DNA of 64,000 nucleotides, taken from positions 6,138,001 to 6,202,000 of the forward strand of contig NC_058156.1 in the NCBI RefSeq assembly GCF_011075055.1. Reading direction: 5' to 3'. Positions 33,801 to 44,800 of the stretch are shown here, piece by piece. Under the pieces are notes generated by a model, which worked only from the letters and a program-made list of their open reading frames with translations, was not told the DNA's origin and ran no database searches. Position 1 is the stretch's first letter; each line of letters starts with the position of its first letter. This stretch comes from Mangifera indica. Its lineage: Eukaryota; Streptophyta; Magnoliopsida; Sapindales; Anacardiaceae. The translations under genes and the position numbers were made by a program.

Positions 33801-36800
33801 ACTTCCTTGGTAATTTTATTGCTTGTGATCGACTCGCATTAGCTTGAGTTCGTGTGCATAGCTCAGGTTCACATGAGATATTCGTCTTGGCTCGGTTGTC
33901 ACGTTCAACTTTTGGCTCGTTTAAAATTCTGGATTATTCAAATGTATAATGATTTGTATCATGTGCAACTTGTTTTAAATTTTTTTTTTTTTCATTTCAA
34001 CCGATGTTCGAGTTTGGGCTCGTGATCGTTTTTTGCTTGAAACCTAGGCTCGCGTTTGTGCTTATATTAGTTCAGGGCAGACTCGGCTTGGGCTCGTTCA
34101 AACAAAGCTCGTTTTGAGTTTGAATTAGCCCATTTCGAATCAAACTACTCTTGTGGGTGATTGAGGCACCCATAATGCATACAACCACCATGAGAACCTC
34201 TTGTGAGAATGGGATGGCGATAACCATATGCAACCAACAATAAGAAACATTGAAAGGGTGATGTCAGCTAGTGATTGGGCAATTCCATTGACAAGACATT
34301 GAGGTCGAGAGAAGGTATTTGCCTGCGTAGGGAAGAGTATCACCACCAAGAACAACATCATGCAATTGGATTGCAATTTTCGGCAGAAGTGCATCGACAA
34401 ATTTGGCAACCGTTGGACCCTTATGATAATGTTTCATAATTGCGACATCTATGACAATTGACTAATGGAAATCAAGGTCATCTAATATAGGTTGGAGAGA
34501 AGCATATAATTCAATAACTGATTAGTCACTCTAGTGGAGAGAAAATAGTTGTTTGTAAAGTTTGAACACACAAGAGATGTCTTTGTCATTACTATAGATC
34601 CCATATATGCTTGGAAGTTTGTCCAATAAACAATAGCAATTGATTCATGGAGATTGTTAAAAATCCAATTGATGACAGCACAATCAGCAATTTGCTATTG
34701 TTTATTGGACAGATCAGTAATGGAAGGTGGAGAAGCAACAATATGGCACAGGTTGTGTTGAGTAGTAAAAAAAACCCAACATGTTTGAGCCTAAACAAAA
34801 TAATTAGGACCAATAAATTTGATAGTGGTCACCTTTAGGGTAGAGAGAAAGGAATCCAAAGAGCAGCCCATTAGAGGATGCGATTGTGCATTGGCCTTGG
34901 ATTTTGTGGAGAAGGCTATGTGGTGACGCTTGTGTGGGGGTGGGTATGCTCTGATGCCAATTTGAGAGAAAAAAATACCCAAATTCTCATTAACATCAGA
35001 ATTTACATACCATATATAGGAATTACTATGTAATGTCCTATAACTATATTACTCTTACTATGAATCTATTACATTAAATGTACAATATGCACTTTAACAG
35101 TTCTAAGGCTTCAAGCACTGGTATATTCATTTTTTTCTCTATTATTGCAACATTTTTTTGTTTTATTTTTTGAATTATCGCCATATCTGTAAAGTTAGAT
35201 GCAAAATAAGTGTAAAATGAGCTATGGGTTGGGTCTTAACATTGACAAGAGTTATTTAAGATGAATCAAAAGTGATATAGGGCTTAGTTATGTAGCTATT
35301 CATCAGCACTAATGTTAAGGTTAGCATGAGTTATGAATTGTATGGTAAGTTCAAAGAGTGGAGTAGCTTCACCACTTGTGGGCTACATATGCATGTTTTT
35401 TTGTATTTTAAATATGCAAGAACAGAATAAAGCAGTTAGAATAGTGGGGAGAATTCACGTAACTGTTGTTCTGAAAGGAGGGTCTAATCTTGGTTAATTT
35501 TTCTGTTGTGTGGAATTGCAGGGACAAATTTCAGCATGAAAAATTACAAGTCCTGGGAAATCGTAATTCGCCACTATGTGATATATATTTAAATGTAAGT
35601 TCCATTCTGTGGCTCTATTTTTGATGGTCATGCTGAAACCTTTTCTTTCTCCCAAACTTGGTGTTATATATGACTGTTATGCTGATTTGGTTTTGAACTA
35701 ATATTTATTCATATACGAAGGTTTTTCTAAAGTTGAATTTTCTTAATACAATGTAAGTTATTGCATATGCTGCAGGGTGGTGATTTTTTTTTTTTAAAGA
35801 CAGTTGCTCATAATTCTCTTACCATAAGCAAAACCCATATTTGCTATGTAAAATTCTTGAGTGAGGGGATGGTATATCGATAATAATGAAAAGTTATAAA
35901 TTCATTTTTAATTTCTTCTAAAGGGATTTCAAGCAATCTACCCTAACCGTTGAGACATATCATGATCAATTTGCATGGTTGGTACAGGATATTGTCAACT
36001 TTGAGGTGTATTTGGGACACTTGACAAATGAGGAGCAGGAGCAACTACTGAAGTATTTAACCCCACTTGACACTGCCAGATTTCAGGATAGGTTAATATC
36101 TTTGCCTAATTTGTTTGTCTATTTTATGTGTAGCAACGAACTTAGATAATTTTCTTTTAATTGTTAAAAATTCTGAAACTAAGAATGAAATTGCATATTG
36201 AGTGGAAATATAAAACATGTGATGTATTTTGGAAGCTACTGAATTGCCAGTTGCCACAGGAATTCTACATTAACACAGTCAAAGTTAAGAACTTTTTGGT
36301 AAATTACAGCCATTCCATTTAATTTCCTTGCCCAATTAAATGGCCACTGATTCTATAAACAGGAAATCAGGTAATATTATAAAAAGCAAGTGATAGCCAT
36401 ACTATGCATATGCACAAACGTTTGTACTTTTGTAATTTTGTGAGTAGTGGTTGACACATAGCACTTGGTTCATCATTGCATCTGCAGCCTCAGAAGCATG
36501 TTTGATAGCCTTCAATTCAAGGAGAACCTAGCTTCCTTTCAGCAACTGCTTGCAGAAGGCGTCTTTGACTTATCATTCCCAAGGGCATCAACTGAAGACT
36601 GCAAGACTTTAAAAAGGCTTGCACTTTCCAATTTGATGACATCCAAATGGGTGGAACACTACAATTTACTCGAGGTTTGAATTGAGTTCTTAATTTATGG
36701 TTATTATCACCTTGAAATATTTACTGTAATTTATACCTTTTCTCCAGTTAATTGGGAAATATGTTGGCATTTATTATCTTATACTTTGGCTGCAGAAATG

Positions 36801-37910
36801 TAAAAGTAATGCTGGGGCTTCCATTGTCTCAAGGTGGCCAAATTCCATTGTATTGAATAATGTCTTAAATGCCAAGAGACCAAGTGACAGCCAATATCAG
36901 AAATTTCCAGGTTAGCTAAATTCTCACTCCGAAGATATAGTCAAATGAAATAGAGCTCAATTAATTGTGTTCTTCTCAAGGCATATACTGAGGATTGGAT
37001 GGTGACACTGAATCCCATAGTTCTAAGATATGACATAGGCTCTTCAAAATTTAAAAAAAAAAAAAAAAAGGAAAACCAAACAACAGTATAAAGTAGGGTC
37101 CTATGAGCTAATGGGATTTATGTATTTTAGTAACATAAATGTACTGTTATTTGGTAACATGATCAAAATCTAATGACCTGAGAGTGTAAGATAGACAAAG
37201 CATCCTTATCGCTGTTGAAGATTGTACAATATGAAAGAGGAGTTGTAGAGTTGCATACACAGTACTCATAATTCCTCGGGTCCTGAAGCTCATGATTACT
37301 AGCAATATTTTTGAAAACTGATTTGGGGGTTAAATTTTCGAGCAGATGATGAGACTCAGTAGATTTTCACCCAAAAATTAGATAATATATCAGAAACTAG
37401 ATTTAGCTTTCTCTCTCTCTCATCACCAGACATTGTGGTGGGTTTTTCACTTTGAAAAATCAGCCTTAATAACTCGATTTCTTGATTCCAACAAACAAGT
37501 GAGTCTCCTATAATGGAAATATAAATACATCATGCCACTGGGATATCAGCTGTGTTCTCTAGCTATTATAATAATTGATGGAACTTCTTCCTAAAAGTGT
37601 CTCTGTACTTTCAGAAGCAAAGAATATGATGAAGAGCCCCGAACAGGTGATCGTGAAGGCAACATTCGAAAATAAGGAACTCATAGACAATGATGGCTCC
37701 TTTAGTCCAAGAAGCTTATTTGCCTCACCAGCCGACAGTAGCTCCCTTATGCTGGAATCTCTCAATTTTGTAGATGAAAGTTCTGATCAGGATTTGCTGT
37801 TGGATGTGCCATTCAACAGTTCATTTCCTCAGGCAGAGCTCCTTCACCCAGCTCTAAGTTTTGGTACTATTAGTAGCTCAGTTTGTCCAAATCCTGGCCA
37901 ACCAAAATAG
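27805..37910 (+). CDS. GATA26: GATA26/27-type transcription factor, complete, 8 exons, 539 aa
   Basis: Exons: 27805-27844, 30814-31185, 31531-31963, 35522-35594, 35988-36091, 36488-36674, 36796-36910, 37615-37910. All junctions are GT-AG and phases agree, giving 1620 bases (539 codons plus TAG). The N-terminus carries one GATA finger, C7-x2-C10-x18-C29-x2-C32, with [17 protein letters not shown], followed by the basic [12 protein letters not shown] tail that binds GATA motifs in nuclear DNA. The middle (from about residue 142) has conserved [22 protein letters not shown] and [13 protein letters not shown]. Residues ~307-403 ([59 protein letters not shown]) form the DEUBAD/ASXH-like region that separates GATA26/27 from other plant GATA factors and suggests partnership with chromatin regulators. 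Exon 1 encodes only 13 codons and splits the finger. Intron 1 (2.97 kb) and intron 3 (3.56 kb) carry transposons. No disabling change is seen. GATA26 versus GATA27 is inferred. Confidence 0.95.
29757..30345. mobile_element. Probable non-autonomous element in GATA intron 1
   Basis: It begins GTTGTCAAAGGTGCACC and ends near CCCTTAACACCTTTTGG, with the AAAGGTG and CACCTTT words inverted at the two ends. The interior has repeated AGAGGTC/GAGGTTGTC words (30010-30190) and AAGGCGA motifs, a look seen in many plant introns. No exact target duplication found. The flanks on both sides carry similar GAGTTCTGG...GCTATGGCTTAGTGG-like sequence. Confidence 0.4.
32017..32155 (-). repeat. 3' LTR of the intronic copia element
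   Basis: It starts TGTTGAGAGAAAAG and ends AGATTTAACA on the + strand. It aligns with 34960-35099 through CCCAAATTCTCATTA and ATATAGGAATTAC. Confidence 0.88.
32330..33075 (-). pseudogene. Copia pol fragments (pre-integrase and RNase H)
   Basis: The frame at 33075-32893 has [16 protein letters not shown] then [11 protein letters not shown], matching the pre-integrase C-x2-C-Q-x-(G/E)-K/R-H-H-R-x-S-F motif and the start of the integrase core (H-x-D-x-x-G-P). Downstream words around 32330-32600 fit RNase H-end sequence in broken frame. RT and most of integrase are deleted. Confidence 0.7.
33693..34147. mobile_element. hAT MITE nested in the copia element (455 bp)
   Basis: It starts TAGGGTTGGAAATGAGC, a classic hAT terminus, and ends CATTTCGAATCAAACTA, whose complement TAGTTTGATTCGAAATGGGC is a diverged partner. 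The flanks are CTCTAGTG (33685-33692) and CTCTTGTG (34148-34155), an 8-bp duplication with one change. The interior is crowded with GGCTCG/GAGCTTG words. It lies between the gag and pol remnants of the host copia element, so it is the younger insertion. Confidence 0.82.
34156..34930 (-). pseudogene. Broken gag of the intronic copia element
   Basis: Short minus-strand frames read in succession (34813-34592, 34409-34140) with several stops. Words near 34810-34700 ([17 protein letters not shown]) correspond to the start of copia gag, where an N-Y-x-x-W motif is usual. No CCHC knuckle remains. Confidence 0.5.
34960..35099 (-). repeat. 5' LTR of the intronic copia element with adjacent primer site
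   Basis: It starts ATTTGAGAG, diverged from TGTTGAGAG of the other LTR, and ends CACTTTAACA. Immediately to its left the minus strand reads TGGCATCAGAGC, the Met-tRNA primer site. Confidence 0.88.
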
Positions 37911-38708
37911 CATATGCCAATTGGTACTTGATTGCTAGGGCTATATAGGTCTTCCTTCAACCAATCCCTCGACTGGGATCCACATACTAAGCATGCCAAA
38001 TACAAAAACATCTGTGAATGAGGTTTGCTGGTTGCACTATTTTCCCCTTGACTTTTTAATTATAGCATGCTCAAAGATAATGGGTGGGTTGTTTTCTTTT
38101 TTTTTTTGTATAGGTTGACAACAGATTGTAATATATTGCTCCAAAATGCAGTAGAGGTATGTATGCAAAATGTAGGTTTTTTCACTTGCAAAAACTTTTT
38201 GACAATCCTTTTTGTTTGCTTGCTATATTTTTGCTCCCTTTTCCATGTGAAGAAAAAAAAAATTTAGTTTTTTGGGATGCATATGAAGTTGACATTATGC
38301 ATTTTTTCCTTTTGGAGAATGCCAACACAGTTAATTTTAATTTGTTTATGTATTGAGTTGAAGAGATGCTTGGCAATCCTTATGCAAGTTTGTGAGTATT
38401 CCCACTTGTGTCTTTCTACAATGTTTTGAAGGTGTCAAGAGGTTGAGCCGGTTTGACATGACTTGTGTCAGCTTGACACTTAAAAAAAGTGGGCTGTGTT
38501 AAACCCATGAGTTGCACTCTAGACCATGAGAAGTCCGCAGGCAGGTATAACATCACCCACCAAAAAATTAACATATTGAAACTAATACAAAATTAAATAT
38601 TAATTAAAAATTTTATAAATCTTCTGGGGGCATGGGTCCGGCCTCGGGTCTTTAGTTTTTGTCAGACTGATCTAACACAAGCTCGGCAAGTTGCTGTCAA
38701 GATTGATA
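37911..38708 (+). other. 3' flank of the GATA gene
   Basis: It contains the probable 3' UTR (T-rich from 38090) and, from about 38430, a GC-richer block with GTGTCAAGAGG, GACTTGTGTCAGC and GGGTCCGGCC words that may be another DNA-transposon remnant. No coding sequence supported. Confidence 0.35.
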
Positions 38709-38717
38709 TACATATGA

Positions 38718-39454
38718 GGCCAAAAGACTTATTCCCAACCAAGGGTTAGTCTATTGGGAAACTTTCATTTGTTAAATTTGGAAAATATAAATGTTCAAAA
38801 TTAACAAAATTTGTTAATAATAAGAATAGAATTGTCATTAAACCTATAATATTAAAAAAAAAATTATTTTATTTTTTTATTTAAATTTTAAAAATTAGTT
38901 TTTTTTTTCGCCTAAATTTTGGAAGCTTAACTCCCCTGCCCACCCTACCCCAGGTCCATCTCCAGTTTTTTTTTTTTTTTCCTTCCTTCTTTGATGACCT
39001 TATCTGTCTCGAGCTGATTTCGTCTTCCCACCTATTTTTTCCTACTGTGAATAATTTTGGGAGCAATTTATTGCCTTCAATGTTTCCTGTCCGTAGTACA
39101 TCTCCACTCTCACCCAGAAGTTCTGGTTCTCCCGTTCTCTTCACATTTCAAAACTAAGAAGTTGCCTTTTTGCAATACAACCACCGTCCCATCCCTGCTT
39201 AATTATTGTAAAGCATAATAAATGACCAATGTAGTTTAATTTGCATAATATGACTTCTTGCACTGGTTCACCGGATAATTTCAATGGAGACCCAAGAGAT
39301 GAAGGGCTACTGCTCTGTTTTGAAATGCGAGGAGAACAGAGGGAACCAAAAGAACTTCTGGTTGAGAGTGGAGGTGCACTACCAGCAGGGTAAATGTTAA
39401 TAAGTGAAAGTTTTACAATAAATATAACCTTGGGTGGGAATAAGTGTTTTGGCC
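38718..39454. mobile_element. Mutator-like fold-back element 4 (737 bp)
   Basis: Left end GGCCAAAAGACTTATTCCC; reverse-complemented right end GGCCAAAACACTTATTCCC. The ends are thus near-identical over 19 bases, and AACCAAGGGTTA pairs with ACCCAAGGTTATA. The flanks TACATATGA (38709-38717) and TAGACATGA (39455-39463) agree at 7 of 9 positions. The interior (about 38930-39370) is GC-richer than the arms and differs from elements 1-3, including an open minus-strand frame 39470-39141 rich in S and P with no known domain. Confidence 0.85.
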
Positions 39455-39849
39455 TAGACATGATGGACATTTACATCTTTATTCTATAAATTTTCATGAT
39501 TCAGGGCGAAGACTATGAAAAGTAAGTACCAATTACCTGTTTCTTCTTTGACAAATTTAGGCTTAAGTTCCTTTTCAATTCAGAGGCTTGACTTTACACA
39601 GCAAATAATTCTAGTCATGCCATGAATCTTTGCAATATCTTGAGAATAAGTTGTATTATTTTCTAAATCTTCACTGAACCCTAAATCTCTATCGATCGCT
39701 CTAGTTTCTAACTAGTTGTAAAATCCAGCTTCCTTTTCGCAGAACTTTCTTTACTAATTTGATTACTTTGAGGGGATTTTGATCTACAGCTGCAGGGACT
39801 AAATCCGTTATAAGATAATTTCTCCAGCGATTTCATTATGTTTCTTTAA

Positions 39850-40242
39850 TTTCTAAAAACTGATCAGTTGACCAAAGTTTCATCCAAAAGTTTCGGTTTT
39901 TTATCCAAAAGTTTTTTATGAACGGGCATCACTTTTCATGGGTGGCTTGAAATAGGTTATGAACGTGCATCACTTTTTGGTGAACGGATGTTCATTACTT
40001 TATCTAATTGTCCAAAATTCTTAACACATGAATAAAGAAAGAAACGGGTCATGAACGTCTTCATGAATGAGTCAATTATACTTTAGGGACGGGCGTTCAT
40101 TTGATATTGATAGTTCTTCATTCTATTTTTTTCTACATCTTTCAAGCTTTGTCCATTTTATAATGTTTTAACATTTTCTTTAAATATGCTAGCAATTCTA
40201 ATTTAGACTTTTATCGTCATTAAAACATCTAAGAGTCCAACA
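39850..40242 (-). repeat. Partial 3' LTR of the SIRE-type element, with polypurine tract
   Basis: On the minus strand it starts TGTTGGACTCTTAGATG, preceded by the purine run AATAAAAGGGGGAT. It aligns with 5' LTR sequence at 54050-53886 (TTTAATG-ACGATAAAAGT against TTTGATTATGATAAAAAT) and 47683-47560 (GGTGAACGGATGTTCATTAC against GGTGAACAGATGTTCATTAC). About 390 bases can be followed against roughly 1.36 kb in the 5' LTR. Confidence 0.75.
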
Positions 40243-40256
40243 ATCCCCCTTTTATT

Positions 40257-41829
40257 GATTGATTATAAAAACTAAGTTTGTATAAAAATTTAACAATATA
40301 AAAAATGCATTGAATTTGTTTTAAACTTTGTTTCTTTCTAAGAGTTTTTATGACCCTTACTTTAACATTTTTTTTATATAAATTTACTGAGTTATTGAGT
40401 TAAAACAAGTAATTACATTTACAAAAATTTTGACATAGTTTCCTCTATCCAATCTTTCTCCCCCAAAAAAAAAGGTAAAAACAACACTTCAATGCTACTC
40501 ATTCTACTTCATCCTATAATTCAATCATCATTCAACCAACACTTCTTCAATATCATTCAATACCATTTAACATAACCAACAAATATCATAATATAGTCTT
40601 CTTCCTCAATTCAACACAATCAAAGCCATTAACCATATCAAACAATATAACATATAAACATCAAATTCAGTTTAGCATGAATCATTTCAAAAAGTATCAA
40701 ACTTATCAACATAGGGCAATTACAAAGATACAAAATTAATGTCTATGTGAAAATTTCATCAAAAGTCAACCTATCAAGCTAAAATAGCAATGGCATCCAA
40801 CAATGTATCAAAATTCACAACCATCAAAGTCAATTATAAAGATGATGATGCACCTAAAAAACTATGCAAATGCAAGATGATTTAAAACATGAATGTGGGT
40901 TGATGCATCAAGGATGATGCTCCATGTAGTCTAGAAACTCTTTGAATGCTTGGTAAATGTGGTGTTGTCAAGCATCCAAGTCATTACCATTTCACCAAAG
41001 CATTCATCATGCCTATACTCTTTTTCTTTAAACCACAGAGTTGCGTATTTGAACTTGGAGTTTAGATGAAATGGAGAAATGTCGCTAAACCAAGATTGGA
41101 GAGGATGATTTTGGTGAATGGGAAATGATTTTATGTAAGAAGTTTGCGAAAAATGTGATGATTTGGTTAGAAATCAAATGTGTTAGTCAGAACAAATGGC
41201 GACTAGGGTTTAGTTCATGCGAAATGAAGAAAAGAAAACTAGATTTTTAGTTTATATCATCACGTGAACATGCATTCATTTTTGGTTTGAATATTCGTTC
41301 GTTCACATTTTTAAAAACAAAAAACCTCAATCATGAACAAAACATTCATACAATGAACGTTCGTTCATTATGCAAATTGTTTAAAAATTTTAAAACATAT
41401 ATGAATGAACGTCTATACAAAATGATCAACTATCAGTTTGTATAAATTAGTTAACAAAACGTTAAATTCGATTGACTGAATGCATGAATGATCATTCACG
41501 AAAAGCGAATGATCGTTCATGACCTAAAATGCAAATTTTTGAAAATTTTATGTATTTTTGTTATGATCAAAACAACTAAAGGCATAAATCTAGGATATTT
41601 TATCCTTTTTAAGGACAATTACTATAATCCAAGTTTTAATCAACTTTTAACACAAGTTTGAATTAATTCGATTCGGATTTACATTAAGTGTTATGCATAA
41701 TGAATGGAAATGCATATCAAACAAGTTATAATTAACCATGTTTCATACAATCAACAAATAATAAACATTTATAGCACTTCAAACATGCTTTAAACATTCA
41801 AATGATTATGTACTTACTTGATTTGTATT
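40257..41829 (-). other. Long 3' internal region of the SIRE-type element
   Basis: Between the RNase H end and the polypurine tract lie 1.6 kb with no open frame. SIRE relatives can carry an envelope-like ORF here; none is visible. The part at 41260-41530 repeats GAACGTTCGTTCAT and ATGAACG words, also present in the LTRs (39915-40095). Confidence 0.5.
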
Positions 41830-44800
41830 GATCATCCCAAGTTCTCTTTTACTAAAGCAAAATATATCCTTATCAAGAGACTTAGTGAAAATATTAGTAA
41901 GTTGATTAATTATCAATAAAAGGAATTTTAATATCACTCTTACTAACATGATCACGTAAAAAGAGACATCTACTGTCTATATGCTTTGTTCAAAAGTGCA
42001 AAATTGAAATTTTAGAAAGTTGAATGACACTTATATTATTACAAAAGACATGAACATTTTTCATTTCAAAACTAAAATTCATTAATTATTGTCTTACCCA
42101 TACAAGTTGTGCACAACAACTAACCCCAAAAACATATTTGACTTTCTTGGTAGATGTTGTCATTGAATTTTGTTTCTTTGACAACTATAAGACTAACATA
42201 TTCCTTAAAAATTGACAAGTGCCACTTGTACTTTTTCTATCTATCCTACAACCTTTAAAATCAACATCCAAAAATGCCTTTAGTTCCAATGATGATCCTT
42301 CATGATACTATGAACCAATGTTTGGGGTGTCTTTAAGATATCTAAATATTCTTTTTACAACATTCAAATGCTATTCCTTGGGATTGGATTGAAATCTAGC
42401 ACACATGCATGCACTAAACATGATGTTGGGCTTGAATGCAGTTAAATACAATAATGCACCTATCATGCTTGTATAAGTTTTTATGTCAACACTTTTACCT
42501 CCCTCATCCACATCTAACTTAATTGATGTGCTCATTGTGGTTGGTTCATCCTTTATTCATATTGAACATTTTGAAAAGGTCTTTGATGTACTTTGATTGG
42601 TTAAGCAAGATATATTCCTTTATTTGTTTGATTTGTAATCTAAGGAAGAAATCTAGCTCCCTTATCATGCTCGTCTCAAATTTCCCCTATATCATCTTAG
42701 ATGACTCTCTACATCGAGATTCATTAGTAGTATCAAAGTTGATATCTTCCACATAAATTTAAACAACGAGAATATTTTGCTTATGTCTTTTTATAAATAC
42801 GGTGGTATCCACTTTTCCCTTTGTAAAATCATTTTCAATCAAAAAGATGTTCAATTTTTTATACCAAGTTCCAGAAGCTTGTTTTAATTCATAAAGAGCT
42901 TTTATGAATTTGAAAACATAGTTTAAAAAATTCATTTTTTTTATTAAACCACAAGGTTGTTCAACATATACCTTCTCTTGAATAACACTACTTAAAAATA
43001 TATTTTATATATCCATTTGAAACAATTTAAAATCTAGATGGTATGCATAAGTAAGTAATATTCTAATTGCTTCCAATCTAATTACATAAGTTTCATCATA
43101 ATCAATAGTTTTCTTTTAAGTAGTCTTGGGTAACTAGTCTAGCCTTGTTTCTTACAATAACACCATCTTCACCCATATTGTTTTGATATACCCATTTTGT
43201 GCCAATGGTGGGATGATCTGTTGGCCTTGAAACAAGCTTTCATATCTTGTTTCTCTCAAATTGGTTCAACTCCTCTTGCATAGCCAATACCCAACTTTCA
43301 TCTTCAAAAACTTCTTCCACCTCTGATTTCATTTGTGATAGGAATGTCACAAATTTACACGTGTTTCAAAGAAAGACTCGTGTTCTCACTCCTTGGTGGC
43401 ATCACCAATGGATTTTTGTTCTTTAACCTTATCTTTCACCTTCGGATGTGCAATTTCCTTCTATTGTTATTAAGGTTGTATTATTTGATCTTCTTGTTCT
43501 TCAACCTCATTTTGACGATCTTCATCTTCTTTTAGATGAGAAGAGTCTTTGATTTTAAGATCTTCCATAAACTCTATGACTTCTTTTTCATTTCTATTAT
43601 CTACACACTAAGAAGATTAATCAAATACCAATTGTATAGATTCTCCAACTAAGAGAGTTCTTTTGTTGAAAAATCTATACGCTTTGGAAGTGAAAGAATA
43701 ACTAAGGAAAATTAGCTCATTCGACTTGGCATCAAATTTTTCTAAGTTATCCTTCTCATTGTTGAGTACAAAATATTTGCATCTAAAGAGATGAAATATG
43801 AAATGTTAGGTTTTTTCCTTTTGAATAACTTATAAGACGTTTTCTTAAGAATTGACTTAATTATGGCCCTATAGGTGATGTAACATGATGTGTTTATGAT
43901 TCACCTTAAAAATATTTTGGTAAATTATGCTCACACAATATGGTCCTAGTCATTTCTACTAGTATTCTATTTTTCCTTTGAACAACACCATTTTTATTGA
44001 AGAGTCATAGGTGCTAAAAAGTTGTGCTCATTGTCATACTCATCACAATATATTCAAAATCAAAAATTTTAAATTCTTTTCCATGATCACTCATAATACT
44101 AGTGATTGCATAACCTATCTAATGAATGACACAAATGTTTTGAATACAACATTTTTGTGTGCAAGTAATAAAACTTATGTAAATCTTTAGAAATCATCAA
44201 CAATTACAAAGTAATAATGTTTTCTGCTTAGACTTGTGGTTCTAAATAGTCTACACAAATCTATATGTAAGAGTTTTAAAGGCTAGATGTTTATGTACAA
44301 TTTTTTGGTTTAAAGCAAACTCTTGTTTGTTTTTCTCTCATGTAAGCATCATTTACATGATCTTTTTTTAAAACAAATTTTGGTAGACCTTTGACTAAAT
44401 TTCTTTTGGAAAGTTTTTTTAAAACATAAATGTTTGCATGTTTTAACCTCCTATGTCATAGCCATATGTCTTCTTCCTTAGTTGACAAGAGGCACTAGAT
44501 GTAATGTCATGTAAGTTTACAATGCATATATTTGAATGTCTATGTCCAATGAATATAATGACATTTATGCTAGCATCAATGATTTCATAACAAAGAGAAT
44601 AAAAACTAATTTTAAAGCTTTTGTCACATAATGAACTTCTACTAAGTAAATTATGTTTAAGACCCTCAACTAACAAAACATCAGTAATAGAGAACAAAAA
44701 GTTACCTATTGTGTCAATGCCAATAACCTTTCATTGGGAGTTGTCACCAAAGTTACATTTCCTCCATCTTTAGCCTTCAATGAGGAGAGCAAGCTTCTAG

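Larger units (their letters stand above)
32017..35099 (-). mobile_element. Truncated Ty1/copia element in GATA intron 3
   Basis: Two 139-140 bp LTRs (32017-32155, 34960-35099) flank the element, and a perfect 5-bp duplication GTTCT sits at 32012-32016 and 35100-35104. A primer site TGGCATCAGAGC lies inside the right LTR on the minus strand, so the element runs opposite to the host gene. The inside holds gag remnants (about 34930-34156), a piece of the pre-integrase region (33075-32893) and RNase H-like sequence near 32600-32330. Most of pol is deleted. The LTRs differ at many sites, so it is not recent. It lengthens the intron but leaves splice sites intact. Confidence 0.9.
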
